Part shown: in pieces, positions 12,171 through 23,275 of the stretch
How the letters are laid out: the number at the start of each line of letters is the position of its first letter
How positions within the stretch are numbered: position 1 is the first letter of the stretch
NCBI GenBank assembly: GCA_021464415.1
Contig: JAKCWG010000543.1
Coordinates: 1 to 64,000 of the forward strand
Length of the DNA: 64,000 bases
Source of the DNA: Lonicera japonica
Lineage: Eukaryota > Streptophyta > Magnoliopsida > Dipsacales > Caprifoliaceae
Reading direction: 5' to 3'
The notes under the pieces: generated by a model
Seen by the model: only the letters and a program-made list of their open reading frames with translations
Told to the model about the DNA's origin: nothing
Databases searched by the model: none
Position numbers and translations under genes: made by a program

Positions 12171-12882
12171 ACTAAGAGAAGATGTGTTGCAGAACCCTGT
12201 CCGCATGCCTGAGGCCATGCCTTGATCCTCACTGACTCTGGCCTCGATCTCTATGAATTTCAGGTGCATTAAATGCAGTTGGTGTGCATTTAATGAAGGT
12301 GAAAGGAGTTATATGAGTTTTGCAGAGCAGGTGGCAGTCGCCCATACCTCTGCCAACCACTCTAGCATAATGGTTGGGAGAGAGGGAGCTCTAGAACATG
12401 CCGAAAAAGCTCTAGAGCCCGAGCTCCACCATTTGTTGTTCGTAATTAACCCTCGAGCGGGAGACTAATTCGTGAGGGGCTCTACGCTTCTTGTGGTGAC
12501 CCAACAAGGCTCCTCCGAGCTCTTTCTGCTGGGACAGGCCTAATTGCTAACATGGAAGGCCACGGGTTAGCTCGTGGTTCGCGGGGCAACTTGAATTAAT
12601 AATTTGTACCATCAATTGCGCCCTATCCTTGCCATTTAACTCGGATGAGTTGATTGGTGAGGATAAAGTCCTCGTCTGATCCTGAGGGGAGTCCCGAGCT
12701 CCGCCGAATGGACAGTGTGTGGCATGAGTTGTTTGTGGAGGTCGGGTCCGGCATCCCCGTTAGATCCGCCGGGAAATCCAAACACTGAGGTTTCCAACTT
12801 GATTCTGCAACCTGTGTTTACTACCTCGAGCTCTTAGGCGTGACCGTTACTGTTTGAGGAAGTCACATCGGGCCATTCCTTA

Positions 12883-14764
12883 TGTAATACCCCGTAATAT
12901 AATTGGTGTAAATTAGACACATATTTCTTGGTTGAGTATGGACTAAATTGTAAGGTTGCAAAAGTTCAGGGTTAAAATAATAAAGTTACGAAACTTCAGG
13001 GTTAATTATCGTAATTAAACATAAAGTTAGATTTTTATTTCCTTAAGCCACGGACTCCACTGTTCCACCATTTTCATTCCTTGCTTTCATTTTTCGTTGA
13101 CTAGCAACACTAAGAAAAAATAAAATAGGTACGAAGATTTCCTCTTAGCAATTGGTCATCAAAACTCCGCCGAATCGAATCGAGCCTTAAGGGAAAGTTG
13201 TTCTATACGTTGAGGGCTACGCAACGGTATAAGAATTTTAGAGTTGTGCTAGTCGGGGTTTGGGTATCAACTCAAATTTTATTATTTGGGGCTAAATATT
13301 CTGAGGTATGGGTTTAATTATTTTTAAAAGCTGATAGTATAATTCTATTATATATGAATCATCATATTTTAATTTTCTTTGTATTAAAAATTATTATATG
13401 ATGAGGATGATGATGTTTTGTGATTTATAAAGCCATGTGTATGTTATTTGAAGCAAGATATGCCATTAAACTTGATATATTTGTATTCTTTGATATACAT
13501 GAGATATTCCTTGGATGTATAAATATTTTATATTTATGAAATTAATTAATTAATGAATTATATACATCAAAGGACATGTATAGAGATTTGTTGTGGTTAT
13601 ATGGCATAAGTTGTTTCAAATATTCATTTATTAGCATGTTATGCATATTGTGCATCGTCATTGTGTCAACCGAATTCTTATGGCCTATCATGTGGGCATA
13701 TATCTTGTATCTATGGTGCCGAAAGCTTCTTATATCTGCTGAATTATTCTAGGATGTGATATGGTTCTGTGATGGGTTCAATATGATTGTTATTATGGCC
13801 CTTCGATGATGAAGGGAATATGTATTAACTAGTGCTTTCCGATGTGAAAATAAGTAGGGCTCGGTGCCCTTGGGTTGAAAATCCCTAAACCCCCGGGGGA
13901 CAGCAATGAGGTCGACTGTCTAGAGCCAGCGGTGAGTAGCCCGGAAATCTAGGCCTCGGCAAAGCACTAGTGATTCTGTGATATGATATGGATGGACACG
14001 TGGTCCAATTCTATTATGATATGATGATGATCTTTTATGGGCTGAATGATATTATATTGTGATTATGTTCGACTTATTCTCTGGGGTGGTCAGGCCCGTT
14101 CTTCTTCTTATGATTATGATTCGGCCCAACTTCGGTATCTCTTGGGGGCGGTCATGCCCATTGTTATTATCATTATATTGATTTGGTTCAGCCTCGGTAT
14201 TCTTTCGGTATAATGGTTGACACAAGGGAGGTAACCTGCATATGCACATGCATGCATTGTTTTATTGGTTGAGCCATGATTTATAATTAAATAGTTAATT
14301 ACGTTTTGTACGTAATATTGCCTATTATATTCCCCCCTACTGAGCTGTGAGCTCACCCCTTTTTATGTAAACAAATTCAGGTATCCAGGAGACGGATACG
14401 ACAGAAGAGGCAACTGGGTCGGGAACGAAATAGAGGATCTCTGATACGACTCATTTTTGTTGTATAGGTGTGTACATGGCAAGCCATAGCTAGCCTAAGT
14501 TGTTGTTTACTATGTAATACATGTTAACATAGTGTGTATGTCTTATGAATTTTATGCCTGTGTATAGATGTATATTGCACTCATGTTTTATATTACCGCC
14601 CGTAGCATGAGTACCATGATTGTTTATTCCAGGTTGTGTGATTTTTTTGGATTTATTATTTTATTATTTATTTCAAACCTACTTTAGCTCTACTAAGGTG
14701 GGTTAGTAACACTCTAAGTCTTAATTATAGGTGTTATCCTACTAATTAAGGCGGGGGCGTTACA
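12883..14764 (+). mobile_element. Solo LTR, family W (Ty3/gypsy type), target duplication CCTTA
   Basis: Begins TGTAATACCCCG and ends GGGGGCGTTACA, with short inverted termini typical of many gypsy LTRs. It is flanked by CCTTA at 12878-12882 and 14765-14769. No internal domain, primer-binding site or polypurine tract follows, so it is a solo LTR of 1,882 bp. Near its 3' end it has the ACTGAG..GAGCTCACCCC block (14340-14358) followed by a CAG|GT-like site, also seen in the Y LTRs. Orientation is inferred from that block. Confidence 0.85.
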
Positions 14765-14858
14765 CCTTATTCCTTGGAGAACGTGCAAACATGTGATAGT
14801 GGGCCTGTGAATGGACAATTAAGGCTTTGAAGAGACATTTAACTTCTCCTACACACTT

Positions 14859-14866
14859 TATATAAA
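14859..14866 (+). promoter_or_regulatory. TATA box upstream of the gypsy-type broken gene
   Basis: TATATAAA followed after some 35 bases by a CT-rich leader. It is the best promoter candidate for the spliced gene remnant at 15061-17451. Confidence 0.45.
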
Positions 14867-15060
14867 CTCTCTTGCCTTAGGGAAAGTTTTCACTTTTCAT
14901 CTTTTCCTTTCTCTTGAACCCTAGGCGCTTTAGAGTTCATAAAACCTTCGTCTACCTCGTTCTCTACTACTCTAGCTCACAAACCTTCTTTAGACTATAG
15001 CTTTAGGAGATTTTCTAGTGTTTCTCTAGTAGACTTCATTGAGTGCATTTCTGACTTCGC

Positions 15061-17451
15061 TCATGCCACTTTTTTACACACATTAGCCTTCCTTGTTGAC
15101 CATTTTACCAGCCATGGCCAAAACATAAAGATACCTCCCAACACAATGCAAGGTTCCTTTATGGGGAATACTCCCACTCTCCCTGAAGTGAGATCCGTAG
15201 AGATTGTCAACAACAAGGAAGAGATAGTGTGCATTTGCCTCCCCCCATGTGTCCAACGTACGACACCAAAGATATCGAAAAGTATACGGAGTACCTCAGT
15301 TCCTTGGCCTTTTTTCACATACCATCAACCTTCCCTGATTTGGTTAGGATTTGGGGCTCCAGGTCAAGAGGAGAGGACTTACTACTACAGGCCTGGGAGG
15401 TCTGCTTTTATGAAGCCATTTTCAAGCATGGGCTGAGATTTCCCATGGACGACCATATTAGGTAGCTACTGGTGACCATGGACCTTGCCCCCAGCACTGG
15501 TTAGTTGCCATATGTGGTCTTGCCTCATTGGAGCACTGCTAATCTTTAGAGCCATCTCCGCTGGGAGTAACGACATATGTATGGAGGAGTTCGTCACACT
15601 TTTCCAGCCCAAGAACAGCGGTGGGAAAAACAAGGGTGTTTTCAACTGCCCTTCGAGGTTGGGATCCTTAAAAATCATCTTTCGCCTCCCTGACAGTATC
15701 TCGAACAAGAAGAAACGAGTCTTTTATGTCTCAGGTGAGGTCTGGGAGCACGATTCCAGGTACCCTAGCGTTTATAACCTCAAACGCTGGTTCTCGGAGC
15801 AAAACTCGGTCAGTAAGTTTTCCATTGCTCTCATGTGCTATTTATCCCTTCAACGTGTTATCTCAGTGCAGTGTTTGACCTTCCTTCCTTGTTATCTTTT
15901 TGCAGTTAAAGAGAAAAAGCCTGAGCTGGTGAAGTCGTCTTGGAGTGAGGACGCTAAGGACTTATTTTTAAAGCACTACGCCTATATATTGTAGCTCCAG
16001 GAATGCTATAAAGATATCGATTAGGCCCCAGGTCCACCAACATTGACCCTAACATCCTTATAGTGGGAGACCTTCCACCCTTAGATGTGCTTTTACCTTC
16101 CGAGCGTAATGACCCAGGGCTGTTGGCCTTGAAGGTCGCTAAGAAGGGGAGCAATGATCAAAGTGATAAAGGTTCTGCACCCCTACCAGGAGGAAAACCA
16201 AGCTGCCACTCTCGGAGATAGGGTCTTGGCGGTGGGCCCCCTCCAACAAGTGCCTGTGGCACTCAAGAGAAGTAAGCTCCTTTTCCTTCTCCTTTGTTTT
16301 TGGACTTCTAAGCTAAATTAGTGGTTTCGGCTCTTACTAACTTCATTTCCTTCCCTTTTCATCCTAGAGCTGACCTTTAAAGTGAACATCGAGAAGGTTA
16401 CCAAAAAGACGAGTGCATTGTCAAGGGGCCTACCTCCTATTAAAAGATTCAAGTGTAAGCATGCCAGAGCCTAACCCCCCAAGATGGTTCCGACTTTTTT
16501 GTGAAGGACTACACACCCCCCTATGTCACGAACAGTCCTAAAGCAGGCAAGGGGGAGGGAAATGAGCTCACTGGCCAGCTCCTTCAGCCTTCACATGAGT
16601 CAGGTACGCATCATTTGTTTTCCTGGGCTTTCATTTATATGCTTTACATATAAAGCTCAGTTTATCTTTCTTTTACAGACCATGAATATATTTTTCTTTA
16701 CCCTCCACTTGGCCAAAGAGGTGTCAAGCACAGTTGGCAATGCAACTCTTCAAGATAAGCTTTTCAAGACTCAGAACAAGTTCTATATTGCCAAGAGCTA
16801 CCTTGAGAGAGCTAAAAATGACAAGAAGGTCATGTTGGAGCAGCTCAACAATGCCTTGTCAGAGACAAAAGGCCTAAAAAGAAAGGTGGAAGACTTCAAT
16901 AAAATGTTCGGCCGGTTGGAGTCTAAGTACAAAGCTCTGTCGCAGGAGCATGAGGTTAAGAAGTAGGAAGCCTTCGACTTCAAGTCTGAGTTGATCTAGG
17001 TTAGGAGAGAACTCCAATTTGCTGGGCCTGCTTTGGAGATGGCCTAAAAAATTGCGGACATCGAACGCAAGGGGAGGGAAGTTGCTGAGGCCGCTTCAGG
17101 GGGTCTACAAGCCCAACTGAAAGCCAAGGACCTCGAGCTGTCGGCTTCTCGTGTCCATATCTCTGATTTGAAGAAGGAGCTAAAGCAAGTAAAAGAGTCC
17201 ACTCCAGCAATTAGGGCGAAGCCGTGGAGGAGTTCTGCAATGCCGAGGGTCCTTTGCTAAAGATGTCCGACTCCTTCGTGACCGGCTTCTACAAGTGTAA
17301 GGAGCTGGCTCTTCTACAGCCTGAGGACTTGGAGAGTCTTAAGGTGCCTCAAGAGATAGACTTAACTCCCAAGCTGGAGGCAAAAATTGTTGAGAAGAGG
17401 TTTGATGCCTTCGTTGTGCTCCAGTTGATTGACCAAATAGGAGATTGGTGA
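15061..17451 (+). pseudogene. Broken spliced gene related to the 'putative gypsy type transposon' (PF04195-like) family
   Basis: Fragments in shifting frames give the order expected for this family. First comes YTEYLSSLAFF, then an ..AWEVCFYEAIFKHGLRFPMD segment (15355-15447). Next is an EEFVTLFQPKNSGGKNKGVF segment ending KKRVFYVSGEVW (15580-15750). A long coiled coil rich in Lys/Glu (16741-16966, continuing 17110-17200) and a C-terminal tail ending in QLIDQIGDW (17224-17451) follow. A likely intron runs 15813-15905 (GTAAGT to TTTTTGCAG), with further GT-AG-like pairs near 16273-16366 and 16603-16679. Many stops and frame changes show it is dead. Known relatives are carried by non-autonomous gypsy elements; their function is unclear. 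The family call rests on my recognition of the motif order. Confidence 0.6.
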
Positions 17452-17880
17452 GCCCTCCCCTTTAAGGACTGATGAAGGAGCTGGTGATGGTGATGAGTAG
17501 TAGTTTTAATAGGTTTTTCTTTTTTTTTTTTTTGTATAGAAATCTAGGACCCTTGTAACTACTATCCTTATTAATGAAAAGAATCATTTTTGCCTTAAAA
17601 CTTGTTTGTTGTTTGTTTTATTTTGCTTTAATTCTTGTGTTTTTCTTTTGTTTAAGTTGTTATATGAGATGTAATGAGCTTTATTGATACTCTAATGCCC
17701 CCACAACATAGAAAAAAGTTAAGCAAAATTAAGTAAGATAAACAAAATGCCTCAAGAAAGGTCTTTGCCATATCCACAAGAGGTCAATGACCTGTTGGAG
17801 CTTGTTGAACTGGTTATTATTGGGTCTCTCAATACGAAATGGAATTCTCGTCATTTTCGTTAAGTCTATAAGAGTCATGC
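17452..17880 (+). other. 3' region of the gypsy-type broken gene
   Basis: Contains a poly-T run (17519-17534), CTTATTAATGAAAAGAATC near 17565 and T/G-rich sequence like a plant 3' UTR. It then has about 140 bases of ordinary sequence ending exactly at the Cassandra LTR. No coding potential. Confidence 0.4.
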
Positions 17881-18226
17881 TGTAATGCCCTGCGAGCGAG
17901 GAGTACTCCCTTAGGGGGATAAATTGTAACTCAAAGGGGGCATCCCACATCGGAAGATGGGGGGATCCTTGGAGACCCATAGAAGTAAGAAATGGTCGCT
18001 AATTAAGTACGAGGCCTTTTGGGGGCTCACTGGCTTCAGATCTTATAAGAACTCCGAAGTTAAGCGAGTAGAGGACCACAGCAATCCCAGGATGGGTGAC
18101 CCCCTGGGAAGCTGGTCGTGAGCTTCCAAAAACAAAGCCGTGAGGGTAGATGTTCCGGGGCTGAGGCCTGGATGGACGTTACCCAGAGCGGACAATATCG
18201 TACTGAGGTGCGACCGGGTCGTTACA
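17881..18226 (+). mobile_element. Cassandra TRIM retrotransposon LTR (single copy)
   Basis: Begins TGTAATGCCC, ends GGGTCGTTACA (346 bp) and contains the CATCCCACATCGG segment and a 5S rRNA-derived core, the combination that defines Cassandra TRIM elements. No second LTR, primer-binding site or polypurine tract lies next to it, so it is a solo LTR. Flanking pentamers (CATGC left, ACAAT right) do not match, and its right edge is the point where homology to the family X interior begins. It may therefore sit at a recombination breakpoint. Confidence 0.85.
18021..18127 (+). other. 5S rRNA-derived segment inside the Cassandra LTR
   Basis: Recognisable 5S blocks in order: AGAACTCCGAAGTTAAGCG (18049-18067, containing the box A region), then GGATGGGTGACC (18090-18101, intermediate element and box C) and CCTGGGAAG (18103-18111). 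The 5' end of 5S is missing or diverged, and the segment between the boxes differs from normal 5S. It should be read as the transposon's captured pol III promoter, not as a 5S gene. Confidence 0.85.
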
Positions 18227-18340
18227 ACAATCGCGTAGTTGTTGTCCATTGTGTAAGGTCTACCCTTTTACTGGTCCCTTATTCGGTTTGAACACTCCGG
18301 TCGTGTTTGATGTGGCTAGTTACATTAGTCCATGTCAAGT

Positions 18341-20520
18341 TGTGACGCCCCGAAATCCCGTTTAGAGGATTTCACCTCTGGGACCCGGTTAGCCACGGAG
18401 TCGTACGCGACGACAGGTAATAAGGCATAGATCATAACTTATATAAAAAGGGAATTCTATATAAAGTAGTAATTTTTGAAAATTTGGCATGTGGAGTTTG
18501 TACTTTCAATAAAACCATTTCCTGTCAAACCAACACAAGTTTAGCTAAAATAATATCTCCACATCTATCAATTCCTTACAATATAAAAATTCACCTCTGG
18601 TACACAGCAATGCCTCTATTGAGGTCTCAATCTGATAATAACTTGACATCAATATAAATACATAACAATACAATATACATATCCAGTTTATTAACTAAAG
18701 AATTAGTACACATGTCGTTTCCCAACGACTTAGGTGACCAAAGTCCATCAGAGCTATCTAGACTTGCACTCGTACCATTCCCACGAACACCTGCAACACT
18801 GGTTTGGAAAATGGGAGTGAGCCAAACAGGCTCAGTGGGAACTATAAGGGTTGTATAAGAAAATAAGTTGGGAATCATGCATGCCATGCCATGTATTATA
18901 ATGAAAGTAATTTATATGCTGCTTCTCTATAATAAACCATATCTGGGTAGAAATGTGTGTATACGAATGTAAACGCATATATGTATATAATACAATTAAG
19001 AAGCAGCCAATGCACAGAAAACCTTTCGTCAAATATATGTATGATGTCCCCAACCCAAAGTACGAGAAAAGCAATGTAAGTATACATATACGTCATCGTA
19101 TAGTATATGCCACAACACCGCGACTAGATCTATCACATCAATCACATATATCAACTCACGTCTAGGATTTTCATATATCTACTGTACAGAGATAGCCGAC
19201 ACTCGGTTTCTTCTGCCCAAGGCAGGGACCACCTACCAGGTCCACCTAGACGCTACCTCACGCAGCCACACAGGCATACGCTACCTCACGCCGCCATAAA
19301 GGCATACGCTACCTCACGCCGCCATAAAGGCACACGCTACAATAATACTCACGTAGCCACCAAGGCTATACGCTACCGGTAATCACCATCTATCTAGTAC
19401 GAACGGTGTGGCCATCCGATAATATATCCAAATAATAATAAACTCATCAAATCCATGAAATCATAAGAATACAGAATTCAACAGATATAGATATGAATAT
19501 ACATGCATTCCATATGTATTCGTAAAACTTGTATATATGAATATCTCCATTCATGATATGAGTAAATATGCATACTGAAAACCTGTAGTGGTATTGTTGT
19601 AGAGATTGAACAATATAAGCCAAGTCCGTCAGTTAATAGAGGAAACCATAAAATCATCAGTTTGGGAGTTCTCATATGTTTTCATCAATTGGCCCCAAGC
19701 CAAGTCTAATATACTCAAACAATGTATATAAGTTCCCAAATAGCCTCCCATTATGATTTAAAGACCTCATTTATTCAAAACATATTTGTATATTTGACCA
19801 GCATACTTACGGACTGGCTAGGTAAGTAGAAAATCTCAAAAATGTGGTTTTATAACTTAAACATAACAACAATACCACTAATATATGTAACTTTGTCCAA
19901 AATATAGTTTAAATCCCATATATGACATCATACATAAGCGTATCAAAGCTTAGCGTATATACTCATATGCGTACTTGAAGGTTATATACCAAATTATCAT
20001 AAATCATATATAATTGGGGCTTTTTGTATAAATCGTTATTGGTATCATATATGAAGCAAATCCATCAAAAATATCCAAAGAAATTAACAAGCCCCATGCA
20101 TATGCAACTTTGAGTAGAAAACCTAGTTTAGTTTTTTTGTGGAGTAAATATGTTATAAGAGATGAAAAGAAGTTTAAATACTAAATAGGGTTATATAGTT
20201 TTAGGAGGAGTAATCCCTCGAAGGCGGAAGAATCGAGCCAGGAAGTTGACGAAAACCCAAAACCCAATTTGAAGCTCCAAAACCCTAGCTATGGCTTCAT
20301 GAGGAGGAAGAAGATGAAAGTGATAATGGAGATGATGATGATGGCATGGATTTGTTGTAGGATAAGAGGCCTTGAACAATCCCTCTTCATCCCCTCAAAT
20401 TCGCCCCTCTTTCTCTCTCTAAAGACTCTCCAATGGTTGGGGTGAAATGAGGAAGAAATGAGATGAAGAAATATAAAAAATCTCGCCAGAACCATGGTTG
20501 GGGTGAAACCGGGTGTTACA
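18341..20520 (-). mobile_element. Solo LTR Y1 (gypsy, family Y), target duplication CAAGT
   Basis: Begins TGTGACGCCCCG and ends ACCGGGTGTTACA, flanked by CAAGT at 18336-18340 and 20521-20525. The empty site is preserved in X2 near 33550, where the sequence reads ACTTGACATGGAC without interruption, so insertion is certain. The sense strand is taken as minus because the block GCTCAGTGGGAAC (18830-18842) is the reverse complement of the 3'-region block GTTCCCACTGAG in Y3. Length is 2,180 bp with no coding content. Confidence 0.9.
19253..19340 (+). repeat. 28-bp minisatellite inside Y1
   Basis: About three copies of a 28-bp unit containing CATACGCTACCTCACGCC then GCCATAAAGG, flanked by partial copies (19236-19252 and 19341-19380). 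It lies in the middle of the LTR. Confidence 0.85.
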
Positions 20521-22503
20521 CAAGTTCTAAGAGTTGAATATATAATTGTACCTCCTTCCAGCAGGAGTTCTGGATGGCCTCTATCTTTATAAACCATTCA
20601 TTCGGGAAGGTCATACTAGCATACTTAATTGAACTCGAGATTGGGTCTTCGCTTAATAAGTGTCCACTCTCGTTTCTCTGTTTGGTTATCGAAAATATTT
20701 TGTTAGACATTATAGTACTATTGTGAAGGGTGACTAGAGCCATAACTTCTTCTTGTATCATTACCTTTTGTGATCCATTGCTCGAGGCCTCTAGCGATCA
20801 ATTGGGCAGTCAATTTCCTTGAGCTATAGTATAGGTCATTTCTTGATTTGATTGGTTGGTCGTTCCTTGTGGATGACTTGGAAGTCGATGGGGTTGAATA
20901 AGAAGTTTATTAAAGCTAATAATGTACATTACCAAATATCTGGGGTCAACTTACAAAGTTTCGTGCAAAGATGGCCTTTTTGCAAAAATGTGTTAGGATC
21001 TCAATGGTCAATTTAAAGCACACAAGAACTTTGATAGGTTCAAATAATGATAAAATCTAGATTATCTAGAATACTAGTATTTATTTTACTAAACTCCTCG
21101 AAAACGTGCGAGGGCGCCAGAATTGGAACTTAGCGGAGCCGCTGGACCGTAACAGAAGAGAGTTAACAAATGAAGATAGCACTTTGAGGATTATTCGAGA
21201 TTGCTGGAGATTCATTCAAATTCAAAGGTTGTCTACGTCTAGAGACAATACTAGGAAAAAGTTCCATATATTAATGTCTTATTTCAGTGAATTAACATGC
21301 CGACCATTCTGAAATCTACGGAAAATAATTAGTATGGCATACCTATTAGTGAGGTCAAATGTAAATTTTAGCTTCAGAAGGCTTAGGAAAGCAGGAATTA
21401 TTTGATGACAGATACGCAAAGAAAGATTTTGAAATGATCTAAAAATCGAGTTAACAGGGTTAGCCGAACAAGAATAGTTAATGAGGATGAGAATGTGACT
21501 TAATCAGAGTGAACAACAAACGGATGGTGTAGAAGCAAATTCACTGAATAAACCAGTGAAGAATAGCCTTTTAGGGGGAAACCAAAGCTCTAAAATCGGA
21601 GTAAAGCCTTCGGGGGATTATATGAGAAATGGTTCAAGTTAGGCAGCAACTGAAGACCATAGTATTGGGAATTTTAAGTGGGTGAAGGAATTCTAGAATG
21701 TCTCGGGCTAAGAAGAAATGTTTATATTTTAGTTGGTATAAGGTTTATTACGTTGGAAAAGTACATCATAATATAAGGGCAAGTGGAAATTGAATACTCG
21801 GAAAATGGGTATCTTGCGCCAAAATTATCCGGCTCTACACATACATGGTTAGTGCAGGAGAGTCTAGTAAAATTACAATGAATTAGGTTGTGTTTGAATT
21901 GGAAGTTATAAATTATAGTTGGGGTTCATTAGCAGCAATGTTATCAGGTTACAAAAGGCTACTTGATTCTCAATTACTCTGAATTATTTCATCCTTATTT
22001 TAGTTTTGCCTTATCTAGAAGTCTTGTTTATTTGCAGTCTGGTTCTCCATATCTACCATGGTTGTTAAGTTTTAAGCTATATATAATTATATATCCTTGG
22101 GAGAAATTCTATCTTAGTCATTGATAATCTGGGAAATAATCTTAACTAAAGTTATTGGAGGTTATGTACTAAGTCTTTCAAGTTTCGTTCGATGGGATTA
22201 CACCAAACCCTTGTCTTGTATAGTAAACATTTTATTTGTGCGTGTGTCTTTATCCTTGTAACAAGAAGTCATAGTTGGTCTTCATTAGTGTCAGTATATG
22301 ATATGTCTACGTGTGTGGCTTCTTTGTTTAGAGCTTGATAACTACAGAGTGGGTTTTAGAGTCCACATTATTCCATTATGTAATTTTCAAATTCAACCTC
22401 AAAGTAGTTTCCTTCAAAAGCTTTGATTATGGGTTTCACTTATGTCCTTTGTCTTTATTGCTGTAAGTTTGTGCAGGCTCAAATTTCGAGGATGAAATTT
22501 CTT

Positions 22504-22515
22504 AAAGGGGGAAGG
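22504..22515 (+). promoter_or_regulatory. Polypurine tract of X1
   Basis: AAAGGGGGAAGG directly before the TG start of the 3' LTR at 22517. It is the plus-strand primer site for reverse transcription and fixes element orientation. The X2 counterpart is at 31558-31569 on the minus strand. Confidence 0.85.
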
Positions 22516-23275
22516 TTGTAACACTCCATGCTTCGATATGTGTATTTTTGTTAATTTAGTTAGCTATTTGTCCGATTCATTTGTGGACTTAGACAAGTCC
22601 GAATGTTCCCACACGTCACTTTGGTGTTATGGATAAAAATATGGAAAATCTGATTTAATTTGGAACAAGTTTGAGCAATTTGGCGTGTTCTTGGAAAATT
22701 TGGCGTATTCTTGAATTTTTGATTTTTCCTACTTTTCTTATATTCGGTTCATCGACCTAGGACGGTCAAAAATGAGTTTACTATTTTTTGACATGTCACA
22801 TTATAGTTATTAAACCATCCAATAAAGTTTCATTAAATTTGGACTTCATTTAAGCATTTTTTAGTATTTAGTAGAATTGAGATTTATCCTTAACAATTCC
22901 TACAAATCTTGTTTGTGGTTCACGAACTCTTAGACCTCCGAATTTAGTTATGTTTTTTCCAGTATGTCATAAATATTTATTAGGAATATTCTGGAAAGTT
23001 TCGTCACTATCGCAATTGAAACGAGCACTTCAGAGGCATTTTTCGAACCTGAAATTTTTACTCGTCGGTTGGATTTTAGTCGACTTTGGAGACTCACAAC
23101 TTCTTCATTAATTATCCAAATTCCACTCCGTAAACTCCTATAGTTTCATCTTATATTATTCTACAACTTTCATGTTTTGACCGAAATCTAGTTCACGCTC
23201 CTCGATGGTCAAAATAGAATGCAAAGTAAGCCCATTAGCAAAAAATCAGATTATGCTGAATTTCGGCAGAGAACT

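Larger units (their letters stand above)
12171..15060 (+). mobile_element. LTR/promoter-like region of a non-autonomous gypsy-type element, split by a solo LTR
   Basis: Moderately GC-rich sequence with repeated GAGCTC-containing segments (12390-12540, 12830) lies on both sides of the solo LTR at 12883-14764. After the solo LTR it continues into TATATAAA (14859-14866) and a pyrimidine-rich leader that leads to the broken gene starting near 15061. I infer that this is the LTR or promoter of the unit carrying that gene. Its outer end was not found. Confidence 0.4.
18227..22516 (+). mobile_element. Interior of LARD-like element X1 (5' truncated)
   Basis: Non-coding interior on the plus strand, homologous throughout to the interior of X2 read in reverse (33680 down to 31557). 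Examples: CCTCCTTCCAGCAGGAGTT against its counterpart near 33510, and the block around 20930-21110 against 32970-33160. No retroviral protein motif is visible in any frame, and short ORFs are not conserved between copies. The 5' LTR and start of the interior are missing; the element begins abruptly at the Cassandra LTR. Solo LTR Y1 (18341-20520) is inserted in it. Confidence 0.75.

Noticed and set aside
18021..18127. Functional 5S rRNA gene
   Set aside because: It lacks the normal 5' part, diverges between the promoter boxes and lies inside a Cassandra LTR.
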